Under the pieces are notes generated by a model. That model ran no database searches, was not told where the DNA came from, and saw only the letters and a program-made list of their open reading frames with translations. Shown here piece after piece: positions 34,458-49,400 of a stretch of 64,000 nucleotides of DNA (position 1 is its first letter; each line of letters opens with the position of its first letter). This DNA comes from Plazaster borealis (lineage: Eukaryota > Echinodermata > Asteroidea > Forcipulatida > Labidiasteridae). Position numbers and translations under genes: made by a program. The DNA lies in NCBI GenBank assembly GCA_021014325.1, contig CM037474.1:1637001-1701000 (forward strand), in the 5' to 3' direction.

Positions 34458-37400
34458 TTACTGCCTGGAGACAGCAACTTGTGCCTGGTGTTGCGGTGGT
34501 ACTCCTGTAGGCATGAGAAGACTGTGATCTAGTGTCTGGTGAAGCATTAGGCCCAAAACTCCAGCCCTGTTAAACATGGCCTGGCGGATGTTGCGTTCTT
34601 GTTCCAGGAGCTCGTCTAACTTCAGCCACTGCCAACGACATACAAACAAACAAAATATTAAATTACACTGACTTCGTACAGTTATATTTTCAACCATGAA
34701 ATTAATAGACTAAAGGTTAACTTATCTTATTAAATCCTGGCAGAGTTCAGGGCCACTTAAATTGGCCCATTTTCCAGAATGTGTATTGCAGGATCCAAAT
34801 CCTAGAAACCTGCACGTCAGGTTCAAAGCTTTATTTTGGTCACAACTTGAACTTTCACATGGGCAAATTTTCTGTGTAATTCGGCCCTATTTTTACAGAT
34901 TTGTATTGGCTACAACACCACATCCCTTAAATTACCTTTGTGAAAGTTCAAGTTGTGACCTAATTAACGTTTGGGAAGTCAGCTTTGAACCTGTGTATGC
35001 CTTGAATGCAGTCATTGTTTCTAGAATTCTTATTAGGAATTTCTAAAAAATAAGTAGCGATTTACAGTCTTCAGATGCATGGCAATACAAATATTTATTA
35101 CAGGGCACTGCTAGAGTTAAATCAGGAGGTTGCAGGTTCAAGTCCAACTCTAGTCAATTTGTCTATGTTCAACCCCAAATTACTTAAAATTTGGTCAGTC
35201 AGTTTCCCTGGTGGTTTATTATTTAAGAGTTTTCTCAAAGTTCGTCATTAACTGAATCAATGAAATATTTAGAAACTTTGCTGGTCCCCTTTCAGTGGAT
35301 GCAACTGATAATATCATTTAACCCTCCTACTCTTGGTAGTATTTTCCAGCAAGTTAACCAACCATTTGAAACCATTCAACAGCACAGGTTTTGTAAGGTG
35401 GCACAACTGTGCACATAATTAACTGTGTACTGTGTGTACTGTATAGATGGCTTTACCAAATGATATCACATTACAGGCTGGCATAGTTTATCAATCATTC
35501 AAAACCACAGTGGATGATATTGAATGGTCAGATAGTGGGAGGGTTGACTGTGTACTGTGTAGATGCATTCATCACATGATATCATACTGCAGGCTGGCAG
35601 AGTTTATCTATTATTCAAAACCAATTGAAGATATTGAGTGGTCAGACAATAGGAGGGTTATGATCAAATTATGTTATGGTACTATGTGTATTTGTACAAA
35701 ATAGTACACTACTGTTTGCATCGAAACAGGAAAACATGTACAAGCATGTAATCTACACATCACACAGCTTCAAATGACAAATGAATTCTAGAAGAAAAAC
35801 AATTTCTCCGACTTTAATAATTCCGTTTCTTACCCATCTGACTCTCTCCAGATCAATCTCCGCCCTTCTCAGTTTCTCCCAGTTGTAATGTTTGCTGCAT
35901 TTCCTCTTGGCAACACGACAGAAACCTTTGGTCTCCTGGAAGACATCTGCCACTAGAGGGCAGCCACACACCTCGTCAGCGCTGACCTAGAGGTGGAAAA
36001 TAAACCTTTAATCTAGAAACAAGAAGTATCTTCAAGATAAGCTGTGTTTGGTACATTGTACATTATATCATATTTTAGTGCATCAGAGAAATAAAACAAT
36101 ATACAGCATCTCCAAGATGAGCTGTGTTTGGTTTTTGATAAGTACATTGTACATTTTATCATTTTTAGTGCATCAGAGAAATAAAACAGTATACAAATAA
36201 AGAACGTTTATGAGTGCAATGGTGAGAATATTTCCATGAGTTGAAAGATGGAATGTTCCAATCAACAAAACCAAGCCGAGTTGAATGAAACATTCCATCT
36301 TTTAACAAATGAAAAGATTCTCTCCTTTGCACATGTGCAAAATATTCATTATTCATTTGATATAACAGGTGAACAGAAAGTAAATGGTGCCCCTTGTCCC
36401 CCATGAAGTTTGCAAAGCACTTGAGTATAGACCCCTGGCACTGACGTCCCACACTACTACAATCTACCCATAGTCTGCCATTTTGGAAGTCAAATTGCAT
36501 GTGAAGATATGTTAAGCATATTATAAATGAGGGTGCATCACCTAAAATGAAAGTCGACAATCTCTACAGGCAATGATAAATCATTTTTTGAACGCACAAC
36601 TATGCGCTATGCATAAAAATACTGCATGCGGGCGTTTTTATCAATTTCCTTGCTTGATTGGTTGGTGAACCACTTTGCTGACTAGAAAAATTAGAACGCT
36701 TGACGCAGTTCAAAGCCGAAACCAAGTTGCCCGTAAAGATGGCGTTTAACGACAATAATCTACAAACAGAACTTACCTTAGGTTCCTTGGTGTGTTCAGG
36801 GCATAACACTTTCAGTCTCTTACAGTACGTGTTCTGCTGTGAGTTGAAGAAATCACAGAACATCGACTCTCTGTGTACAAACAAAATATTTTAATAAAAA
36901 AGCTGAATTTCACACCATTTTGATATTTATAGACATGAAGTACGAAGCGTCAAGGTATATTACATCATTGGCTTCTGGAAGAGTAAATTCATTCCAATCC
37001 TCTAATTTTCTACGAACACACCATACAACCAACCAGTAACAATGTCATCAAATTAGGTGGCCAACAACAAAAGATTGTTTATGTTTTAGTGCTTATTTTG
37101 ATTGTTGGAATTGAAACAAGAAGGATTGATGGATGGGGTCTTTTAATGTTTTTCTTCTAGACTTTGGCAGTATTTCGAAGGGATGAGAATGAATGAAAAT
37201 GAAAAAATACACGAACACCGGTTTGGGAGCTGTCTCGTGCCACAACCTGCATCAATGGCAGCATTCTGTGTATGGCAAACACCTCTTGGTATATTCAAAA
37301 AGGTTGTACAATTACAACAAGAAGGGCCTTAATGTAACTGACATTTAACAAATTGATTCCATAATTTATGTACTCCAGTTATTTATTAAAAACAGATTTG

Positions 37401-40400
37401 CAACTAAACATATCTGCAACTGGCTGTTGCAAAAAGAAAAATCGAAAAAACTAACGCCAGGCCAGGTCAAAATTTATTACAAAATCAATTTTTACTCACC
37501 CAACAATCTTGGTCTTGAACGCTGACCCAAACGACGTCTGACTCTCATACTGAAATTAAATTGAACAAGTACCGCCAATAATCAAGCAACGCAAGTAATT
37601 CTTAACAAACATTATATTATGACATGATGATTGTAACCCTAACCACCCCAACCCTTTAGAATCCAACTGCACATCTTTGTTTGATTCTGTTGGACCGAGG
37701 ACTGCACTAGTCAACTGATCATGCTTTATATCTGAGATCGTAATCAAGGGAACATAATCAGAGTACAACAATGGTGTCAGATTTTGTTTGAGTGATTCAA
37801 GATCATTAAGAAGTAACTTCAGGGAGATAGGGTCTTCTTCAACAATCAATTCATTCTATTCATAAGTACAACGTGCAGCCACATGTAGCATTGTTGTCAG
37901 TAACTGCCACTGCATGGAGTCCCACTCATATTGTTTCAAATTACATATTCATTTTCATTCTTAATTCATAAATACCTGGGACAAGAGGATATCAAGTGGC
38001 ATCGTTTCAAAGTGTGATAAAAACACGGTAAGGAGTGTTTAAACATGGCCTGAGGAAATTGAGTCAAAATAGGGTGCTATCAGATGAATGCGCGGAGCAT
38101 GCAAATTTCACGACCCAATTTAAATTGGTAGGTCAAATATTTGGCTTGTGCAAGTTTGAAACTTGCGTGCGATAGTTTGAAACTTAAGTGCGCAAGTTCG
38201 GGGAATTCAACATGGATAGAAATTCCATGCCGAGTCGAGGCAAGTCGTGGCTTATCAGTCAGATTTGTTATAAACTTTTAAAGGTTTTTGGATGTTTTTA
38301 TCGGAAAGTAATTTATGAATGGGAATTAAAGAGTGTTGACTCAGTCTTAAACGGCTGTTTAAAACCTTGCAGGGTAGTGGCCATGCCATAAAGGACCTCG
38401 CCTTCGGCTTGGTCCTTTATCGCACAGCTACGACCCTGCCAGTTTTAAACAGCTGTTTAAGACCTTGTTGCCTACTCATCAGTTCCCTTATTGAATACCG
38501 ATAGTACAATCAACAAAATATACAGAGTAAAGAAGAAAGAAGAAAAACAAAATCCCTATAGAGCATCAAACAGAGGTACATGGTATAAGCCAATTTGAGA
38601 TATGGTGGACACATTACTATGACACTGTCTTCGGGTAAATTTGTTTGTAGAGACCCAAACTAAGCAGTGCACTTCTATATAGTGTCCACCATATCTCAAA
38701 AAGGCTAATGGGGCTGGTCAAATACGCAGAAACATCACGTACCTTTGTATAGCACTTGCTCATGTGTCTAAGGGCCCTGGCTGGGTTGATAGGATGGCCA
38801 CAAGATACACAGAAGATACTCAAATCGGCCTCTTCACTCTCTCCATCTGTATTCTGTAGAAAACATCAAACAAAACTCTTTACTCTCTGTAATTCGCAAT
38901 TGTCAAGGCAATGCAAATGCCTTAAGCTTTGTTTATATCTGATTAAAAAAAACACCAAAAACAAAACAAAACAAAAAACGAGACAAATTTGCATCCCACT
39001 ATTGACAGAAACTCTAGTTCAGGACATCCCTGAGGGATTGGTCTGTACAATTAAAGCATGAACACTGAGATTGATCAGACACCAGCAAGGGCCCAATTTC
39101 ATAAAAAGTAGTGGCGGATTAAAGAGCAGCCCCCCCTTATTTCCATCAACTGAAAGAAAACAAATGAATTGAACGGCAAATAAATCAAATTTCTAATTTT
39201 AAAATGGGTACAAAATAACTTGTAAAACACTTCTAAAATGTCGTAGATTGCACCAGAGAGCATCTAATCTTTAAAAATTGGCTCTCTTTAGAAAACCACT
39301 CATAGTTTTGAGAATCAACCAAGTCTACTTACTTGGACTGTCCCACCCCCTCCTCCCTCCCTCCCTAAACACTTACGTCTTGATCCAGTGCCACCTTCTC
39401 CTTCTTGGCCCTGTCGATCAGGTTATTCAGTTTGACGATCTTGCCGTCCAGCTCTCCGATCTTCTTCTTGGCTTCTTCCATCTCGCTTCTCATCTTCTCC
39501 AGTGACTTCTTGTTGTTTTCCTCAGCGATACAGGGACTACGCTGCCACTGCTGGATACGCTGCGGCAGGAACTCAAACAAACGACTTGGAAGGGAAATAA
39601 GATAATAATCATCAATGTAATATAAAAGAAAAATGAAATCAGCTTTTGACCTAATGTTATAAAGTTGTTTAGCCGACATACTTGCTAAACATATACAAAG
39701 CTTGCATGGAGAACAAATTCTGTGGGGTGCCGTGGCAGAGTTGTCTAGTGCAAAGGACTCAACTTTTGGTGTTGTCAGAGTGTGGGTTCAAGTTGCAGTC
39801 AAAGCATCTGTGTCCTTGAGCAAGACACTCAACCAAACTTGCTTCGTCCTTTTGGCCGGGACGCTAAGCAGTAGGTCCCATATGTTGCACTAATGCTTCA
39901 AAAGACCCATGTTTGTTGGTAGTACAAAGTACTAAGTTTTTCAAGTTTTGTCGTTTACAGATTGTGGGCTTGTCATTCACATGGGACATAGGCCGCAGGT
40001 TCTGTGTAGTAGGTTAGGTATTGCACGTAAAATAAACCCAGAACACTTAACGTAGAAGAGTAGGGGTTTACCTCTGTGTTTCTGGTTCATTGCAAGCACC
40101 CTTGTCTACAGGTTTCCTCAGGCTTCTGAGTTACAGTGTTTAAGTTCGCTTTTGAGGCATCCATGGTTTCAACAGAAGTTAACATTAATAATAATAAATA
40201 ATAAGTATCATGCAGTATATATCCATTAAAACTGGATTTATAAAGAGCTCAAAAATAATTCTGATGAACTTCAATTCAGTAAATAAACAAGCAAGAGAAA
40301 TCATGGCCATAACGCAAACTTACTTTGTGGCAAGTTTCAGGCCGCACTCTTCACTGCAATACTTGCCACCAGGCCTAGCTGCATTAACGCAACCAGGCCC

Positions 40401-43400
40401 ATAACACTGTGGTATATCTTCCTCAACAGCTGTGGCTGACCTCAACACTCTCTTAAATTTGGGCTCATCGATGGTGGGCTTCTGCTGGGAACGTTTACGC
40501 TTGCGCTCCTCTTTGGTCGGTCGCTTCTCTTTTTCTTTCTGGTTGAATGCCTGAATGACAAAATAGTATAGGGAGTTACTTTTTAACACGGATGAGAAAT
40601 TATGGAGTGATTGATATATGAAATGATAATGTTATTGAATTACTCTTTCTGTGATTGGTTAATTAGCGATTGATTATTAGTAAATGACAAGAAACACAAT
40701 AAAGGGGACTACTTGGCATCCGGTACCTTAGCAGTGTTTCAGTGACTGTAATTTTTGTTTAAGTACCTGAAACCATCCAAAAAGTGTTCCAACATGTGAA
40801 TGGACATGCAGGCTTATATTGAACATAATTTGAGGTGATTCACTTGTTGGGTTTTAACGTTTTTGTTTTAATTTCTCTCAAATTTCTATCAGAAATGGAT
40901 GGAAACAAATTATTGTTACCATCACACAAAATTAAAATAAGCAATTTGCGAGTTATATCTGAATGATGTCTTGTACAATGCCTTGTTCGATCACAAGTGA
41001 ATGTTCAATTTAGCGAGTTATATCTGAATGATGTGTTCAACGATGCCTTGTTCGATCACAAGTGAATGTTCAATTTGAATTCATCAGAATACTGCTATTT
41101 CATATAGTTTTTCTTAGTTTACATAAGAGACGACAAACACCCCATACACAATTCTCAATGCAATGTGTGGCACAAGGACACCAGTCTTTGCTGATCTTGA
41201 GGTTGCAATGCAACAGCAACACGAGAAATTCAAATGTGACTGAACAATGCATTGCACCAGTCACCATTCAAATCTAACTCACAAATGGCTTTACTGTGAG
41301 CACCAAAGTCAAACAAGTTTCAGAGGATAGATTGAAGTAGTGGCAGATCCATCGATGCTGCATCTTCCTTATATACTAACCTGTTTCTCTTTGTGTTCAG
41401 CCTGCTTTTCCTTCTTCTCTTTCCTTTCCTTTTTCTCTTTCTTCTCAGTTGTTGGGTCAAGCTCTGGCCTCATGGCATAGTCGTAGTGATCCAATAAGCT
41501 CACATCAACAGACGTTTGCTGACCACAACAAAAAAGAAAACGAAAACATACATAAATATATAAAGTAGGCATTTATTAGGTGCTTTTAAACATTGTATCA
41601 AAGCCTCTTACTCTATTACTATCCCTGTTCACTGGGCCTGAAACCATCTCAACACCGTTGCAGCATGCAGTACTGGCAGCCAAATGGGTGCACAGGTTGC
41701 TAATCATTCACATTAACAATCTCTACCCTCACAGGTACCCATTTACTCCTGGGTGATGAGAAGCAATTATGGTTAAGTGTCTTGCTCAAGGACACAAGTG
41801 TCATGACCAGGATTTGAATCCACACACTGATGATACTCAGCCATCAGAACTTGAGTTTGATGCTCCAGACCACTTGGCCACAAGGCACTACAAAACATCA
41901 CTCACTTTAATATGGGACTTCCAACTGATCCAAGAAGATGTGCCAATATGAATGCATTCAGGCTTTTTACTACTTTCTTTCCTGACCAGCCTCCAGTGCT
42001 AGTCAGTAGTACAATCATCTTGCCCACATAAGTTGTGCCCACATGTTTTTAGTGTGATGTTGTGTAGTGGCCGATTCATCAAGGGCATCAGACTTGGGTT
42101 CTGATGGCCTAGTCATTATCGATCGTGACACAAGTTTGTGTCCTTGAGCACTTCACCATAAATTGCTTCTCTTTACCCAGGTGTATAAATGGGAACCTGA
42201 GAGGGGTGCAAGACATTATTGTGTTGGATTAAACCCGTAGCGCTAATTTAAGCAGATTGGGGTTGTATGCTCCTCAGGGAGTTGAGAAAGTTTGTGGAAT
42301 GGTCTAAGTATGCCCGATGAACAGGGATAACGTTGTAAAGCGCCTTGATCTAGCTACTAGGATATGTGCACTAAATAAGAACCAAGATTTCAAGCTAACT
42401 TGACTGACTTCAATCTGATTGAGCTACTTCAGTCACGACATAGGGTCTTATCCCTGCAACTGACAATCTGTGGAATTGTATTTTCAAGTTTGTTGGCTTT
42501 TGCAGCCTGAAATGTTGCACACATTCTGTGTTTATTCGAAGAAGTTTTACATGGTTCAATTAATAAACGTGCAGTTCAAGATAATTATAGGTGTCATGCA
42601 GTCATTGACTTCAACTGTCTGTTACATATTGCTTCATAGGTTTAGTAGACTTTGGAAGCCAATCGAATACCGAGCTTCATGACTGCTCGTTCCTGTGCAG
42701 TGATGTTCATTCATGTGATAGTCCATAAAACTTACTCTGTTAGGACGTTCAGCGAAGCTGCTTTGTGTGTCGGTGTCTGTATCCAGACTGGTTGTATCCC
42801 AGTTTCTGGTGTCTGACTCGGATTGACTGGAACCAAGGTTTTTATGCCTGAGAACTTTCTGCACATTTCAAAATGTTAACAACAATTAAAATAATGGTTA
42901 GTTACACAGAAAGTGAAATACAAAATAATGAACTTCTACAAAAACAGAGTGAAGTTGGAATATGTTATGAGCGGATGTAGCCTAACAAGGTCAGTTTTAA
43001 ACATGCGGACATCAGTAATTACCAAAAACAAGTATCCGCACCTTAAGTGACCAAATATAATACATGAAACAACACACCTGTAAATTTTTAGCTCAATTGG
43101 TCACCAGAGTCACAAGAAACTTAGTGAATAATTTTCTCACTGTTTTCAAACATTGGGTTCTTGACTCACGACCAAAACTAATTGTTTTACCCATTTCTCA
43201 AATGCTTTAGCATTTGCAACAAGCATAACTCTCAGCCAATGAGAAGACTTCCTATGACTTAATTGAGGGCGCTGTTTGAGATTAAGGTCATACGCAAGGG
43301 GTCTATGGGAGACCACTGGTTGCCACTAAATACACCAACCAGTCAAAAACAGGAAATAAAATGAATACGTCAATTCAAACTTACGCTGGCCAGTCTAATG

Positions 43401-46400
43401 CACTGTTTTAAACGACACTTCTGTCTGAGTTTGTTTAGTCCACCATATTTCTTCATGTCCTGAAAATAAGTTTAAATTAATAACAATCTGTTATATACGG
43501 TTACATTAAAGCCATATTTTAATTAGCTGCTGCATCTATTGCTAAAGGCAGCCTATGCTTCAACGCATGTAAAGTGGTAATCCAGCTGTAGCCTTAGCCG
43601 CTAATTCAGAAATGGCCAGGTACTCTAAGGTAACGTATTTCAGCAATTTGGGATGTGGCAGGTCTTTTTTTAAATCAAGCTGCTATAAAACTATAAAAAG
43701 GGAACAGCAGTGTGACTCGTTGGCCTGAAGATACCTCTGAACAGAAGATGATGAAGAAGTCTCAATATTAGTAGTGGGAGAAAAACCTCAACTTGGGAAG
43801 AAAAAAAACAATCAGGTAAGGACTGAAAACCCAATCCACAATCCACATGCAAGGCTCCAGTCGGAGGTGGGATTAGAACCACGGTCCATGGCTCCAGTCC
43901 GAGGTGGGGTTATAACCATGGTCCATAGAGGTGACAGGCAAGGGAGTAACCTCTGAGCCAACCTGAATGCCCAAATTACTTGGTATCATAAAGCAATGGA
44001 TCTTTTTGGTAATGAAGCCAAGGGGCCCTCAAAAATGACAACCACTGTAAAATGACTACCACTGCAAACTGCAGTTTTAGATGTGGGAGGAAACCCATGC
44101 AATCAGGTAGGGACTGAAAACCCAATCCACATGCAAGGCCCCGGTCCGGGATTCGAACCATGGGTCCACAGAGGTGGAAGGCAGGCAAGAAACCACTCAG
44201 CCACCCTGAATGTCCTGAGACAAAAGGAAGAGACCAAATGCACAAGGGACTTAGGGTTCTTGTCCTCTTTGCAACTTATGTCCTTGTTGTATGAGCTGAG
44301 ACTTACCATGCAGAAATCACATTTGCCACAGTCATTAATAAGTTGACATGGTCCACATTGACCACACCGCCTTGCATGACGCTGTTGGAAAAAAGCAACA
44401 CAGAACCCATTTACTAAAATGATAATAACTGGATATGTAGCGTACCTAACTACCACAGGATACAATGAGCTTTTCTGAATTAGTAGAAAAGTTAAGCTTC
44501 ACATTTTTCTCTGCACAACCCTTGTTACGCCATGGATACATGCGTATACGTATCATACGTTCAACTTTTGAAAAGGACACTCTAGTCGTTTTCTCAATGT
44601 TTTCCTCAGTATAAATGGGATCTAAATGAGGGAAATACAAATGTGTATTTGGAGCATTTCGAAGGGCACCAAGGCACTGGGGGATTAACGCAATTCGCAA
44701 TACAGTGCACCCACCACAGTTTACCTCGAACGTTTTCCCAAAAAGGATGGACCAAAAAGATCACATCTGCAGCTTGGGTTTTAAAAACTTGTTGACCTCT
44801 TTCTTATGATACACTGTAAAGGGAAGATTACCCATACTCTGGGAAAACTGTAGAGGGCGTTCTGTAATGCGAATTGCCTCCATTGCCTCCGTGAAGTATC
44901 AGGCCTGGAAATGCATAGTCCCTAAAGGGTTCCGCTGACTAAATACCACAATGCTGTGGGAACAAACTACAAAATGGTTTAATTGTAGACACTTACCGCT
45001 GCAGCTCCAGTTACCTTGCGGCCTTCCCGATCTGATGAGGAACTGGTCGGCATCCTCTTCTTCTTCTTGGTTTTATCTTTCCTCTTCTTTTTCTTCTCGT
45101 CTGTAGAAACAACCTTCTTCTTTTTCTTCTTCTTTTTCTTCTTGATGTGCAGCTCTTGTTCCCGGTCTCTCTCATGTCTCTCTTGTCTCTCCTTGTCTCG
45201 TTCTCGTTCGCGCTCCTTTTCTTTCTCCTTTTCCTTCTCCTTCTCCTTCCTGACCTCCACTTTTTCCTTCTTCTCCTTGTAAAGGGTCTTTGCCTCTGGA
45301 TTTTTCTCTGAATGAAATGAAACCCCCCCCCAAATAAATATCAAAAGAATATAGGATTTGAGGCATTGCATGGTGGGTATCAATGTATATTTGGCTTGCG
45401 GTAACACCATGTGTATATCTACTTTGCTGTGTAGATTTTTGTTCTTTGAGAAATTGTCTTGCTATATGCTACTGCCGCGGAGTAGATTTCGGAATTCGGA
45501 AGACTAACAACAGAATAACTTCAAAATACAATAACAAATACCCCCCCCCAAAAAAAGCGTTCCATTGGTGATAATTGCAATGGAAATAAAGAATATGATT
45601 TAGGTGTTTAATGTACACCGATGTGTGATACGCACTGTATACTCAGAGCTTTCCATGGTGTCCTGTAAAAAAACCTCACAGTTCGAATCCCACCTGAGTA
45701 GTAGGCATGTGGATTTTTGTCCGCAGGACACGGGAAAGCACCAAGTAAACAGTGCTTATCACACATGGGTGTATTAAGGTAAAAATCCAAATAACAATGT
45801 TGATTAAATATTTCAAGCATTTCATCACATCGGTGGAATAATGGGTAAAAGGTCAAAATACTTTTTAAACCTAATAGTTTGAGCATATGAACATCCACCA
45901 TTTTGAATGAAGAAATTACTTTGTTGCACTTACCAAAAAGGTTGTTTTTGTTGCAATGATGTGTCGATTTGTAAGTCAACTCGAATTTGAAGTCAAATCC
46001 ATGCCAAGCCCATTCAGTTAAGTCATCCAGCTGGTTTAAAGTTCTTCACCCCCACCTCCCACGACTCTTTGCATTCAGATATTTGTTACCCATACCATGC
46101 CAAGAGTCATGAGAAGCAACTAGCCAGAGTCCATCTGAATAAAGCTAAACCTACATTTACAACATTGTAAAACACTTTAATATAACACACTACTTACTAA
46201 CGCAGGGAGGACAGGCGTATCTCTTGATGCTCCTGGAAGCTTCTTTCTCGATACCAATGCAGTTTCCATGATACCATTCTTCGCAGTAATCACAGCATCT
46301 GTAGAACAGTTCACAAATACAGAAAAGTATTTCTGATCAAGAAAATCAAATACATTCTGCCTTCACTTGCAACTAAACACTATCTTAACCAAGGCAGGTC

Positions 46401-49400
46401 TGAGAACATCCAAGCCCAATTTCATAAAGCTGCTTAGCAGAAAATTCTGCTCAGCAAATTTCTTTGCTAAGCAAGAAATGAGTGGGGTACCAGTCACAGC
46501 AATTTTTGCTATAAGCAAGAGTTTTCTGTGCTTAGCAAGTTTTTGTGCTTACATGCTTTATGAAATTGGGCCCTGAACAAACATCATTGAAGAATTTGAT
46601 CTGCTAATCTTGTTGAACAGTCAGAATCAGACCCTCCCAAATATGATCTCATCATTATTTTTGTGATTTATTTCTTTCGTAAGTTTGACAATTTTAGGAT
46701 GTGCTGCTCCATAGCCTACCACTAGGAAAATTAGGTTGAAGTTACATGCACACTCACTGGTCATAACATTCTATAGTAATTGCACGAGATTTGTAATGTC
46801 CATCACAAGAGACAACATAGCCCCCACTTTAGAGACAATCCACAAGACGGGCTTCTTCCATATCCTTGGCTCTAAGCTTATACCCCCCGCCCCCAAATCA
46901 TCTCGATAGTAATATGAATATTTGCTGCACTCCTTGGACAAGGTAAGGAGAGCGATGGCACTCATACTACTTCAAAATGAAGATCTGACTCTGACATTGC
47001 ATGCAGGACTGCATCGGGTTGAGTCATGCGTCCTATCAAAACTTACATCATAAATCTTGTCCCGTCAGTCGAGCGGCAAATGCAGTAATATATGGGATCG
47101 GCAGAGTCATCTTCAGTGTCTTTATCCTTCTCCTTTTCTTTGTCTTTGTCGTGTTTTTCAGACTTATCTGTTTTTTTCATCATGTTAAGGAGCGTCGCCA
47201 CCTTTGCCTGTCTCTCTGGGAGGTACTGAAATGACTTTGCTATCTCATCTTGCTACATTTTAGAGAGTAAATTCAAAGATCATACAAAGATGTGAATCCA
47301 CAAGGGACCTTAAGAAGTGGAGGTCGGTTAAGGCTGAAATGTTTTTTAAACCAAGCCCATTCGCAGATTACTCTGCAATAAATATTGTTTTTGACTGGTT
47401 CCCACGAACTACTTCAATAGGATTGAACAGCACTCCGGAATAATGCTAAAAGTAGAAGCTTAGTACCCGGGTCTCAGACAAATGGACAAAATTTCACTAA
47501 CATACACGAGTGTACATGTACATGCCCAACGAGACCCAGTAACTGGGGCGCTGTACTCCTTTTTCAAAATTTTGACATAGTCGGTCGTACTTGCGCCCCA
47601 GGAAAAACTTTCATAATACGGCCGATTGTTAGCAAACATTTAATCGTGTTAATAACAGATGTTGTGACCATAGTTCAACATTTTCTGTAATTAAATAAAA
47701 GACCTCCCATGATTGGTTGCTATGTTTTCAAAAAATCAACACATTTTAGAATATTTGTGTAACATTGTTAATGCTTTGCATTTGTGGCTTTCCGTAATTT
47801 TCCAACCTCGGTTGGCTACAAAATCGGGCTGTGACGTTGCAATAGAAAGGTATAGAACCATTCTTTCACACAACACGCTCCGTCGAATACGTTGCCCATA
47901 CTGTGTGCACCCTCTCCGCAGCGGGCCCCGGTAACCAGTGTTTTTACAACAAACAGTCGTTGATCAACTCAGAACGCATCGCGACGATGACACGGCCGGC
48001 CGAGGTCAATGTTCATAGTTGACCCCGTACAGCTAAGAGCAGTACAACATGGCAGTTTTACAGAGATAACATGAGATTTCGACTCCACAAAAATCGTAAA
48101 TTTGCAGCACAAAACAAAATCGTGAGTACATTTGAATGCCTGATGTTGCATCTTAGACATATCAAGAAGCAGCAGGCGTATATAAAGCTATTTTGTTGAG
48201 TATTTTTGTTGTTCTGAGGCATTTTTGTTACCAATTGAAGAACACTTGTGAACGGTACCACTTTTTCCTGGGGCGCTAGTACTAGCGAGTCCGGCAAAAT
48301 GGCAATTTCTTAAAACATATCTGTTTGTGTGTGAAAAGTAGCTGTGAATAACTCCCCTTTTGTTAATGTTAACCTTGTCCAAATCAATCGAGGATTCAGT
48401 TTTCCAGAAGAAGACATATTTATAATTCCAAAGAAACAAAAATATCTCAGAAAAAGATGCTGTAAATTTGTGAAAAATGTAGTTTAATTTAGCGTATTTC
48501 GGGACCAGATATTGACGCGTCTAAATTCCACAACGTCCATTTTGTCGACTGCTCCAAAAAGTATATTCTCTTGGGCACTGGAGGGCGCTCTTTCTTTCAA
48601 GATAACGCGAGAAAACAAAACCATGTTACGTACAATTTTATCAGCTTTCCAATGACACCAAGTTTGATAGAATTCAGGTGAGTAAAAATGTCATTTTTGC
48701 CCAATTTTTCAAACCCTTGAAATACGGACATTTTATGTAGATTTTTCTTGTGAAAATGCTTCGAAATGACATATACATAGGTCATTACAGTTCTTTGACA
48801 GTTAATTATTTGAAAGGTTAGACTCTAAGCTGAGTGTCTATGTGGTTTGTTTTTTATTATGAACTATCGCGAATGATCGCAAAGCAAATTTATAGAGAAA
48901 AGTGCTTCCAGAAATGCCATCAAAATCGGGTTGATGGTGTAGTAAGTACATGGTTTTCTAATCACTTATGTTGCATCAAGCCCAATTGGGTTGGGTTGGT
49001 AATGTAGTGATTTTATTTCAGTATTTTAACAATTTTATGGTATCATATATTTATTATCATACTACTCTGTACTAGTTGCATTGAATATTTTCTATGAAAA
49101 ATGAACTTGTTAGGTTTTTGTGGAAAAATGCAAAAAGTGCCGCACTCTCTACGTATAGATAGATGCCTAATAGACAGATAGATTTTTAGAGTCGTGAATT
49201 GATTGCTTCATTTACATTTTACAAGCTCTGTGAAGATTACAGAAAAGGAGACATGTATTGAGATCATTATTTAATATTCCAGTAAGTTGGTTTCTGTTTT
49301 TGCTTTTGTTTTGTAAATTCTTCTTTTCAATTATATCAAATTTATCAAGTCTGATCTATTCTTAATAATAAATCAGGAGCAGTTTCCACGCCCTTTTATC

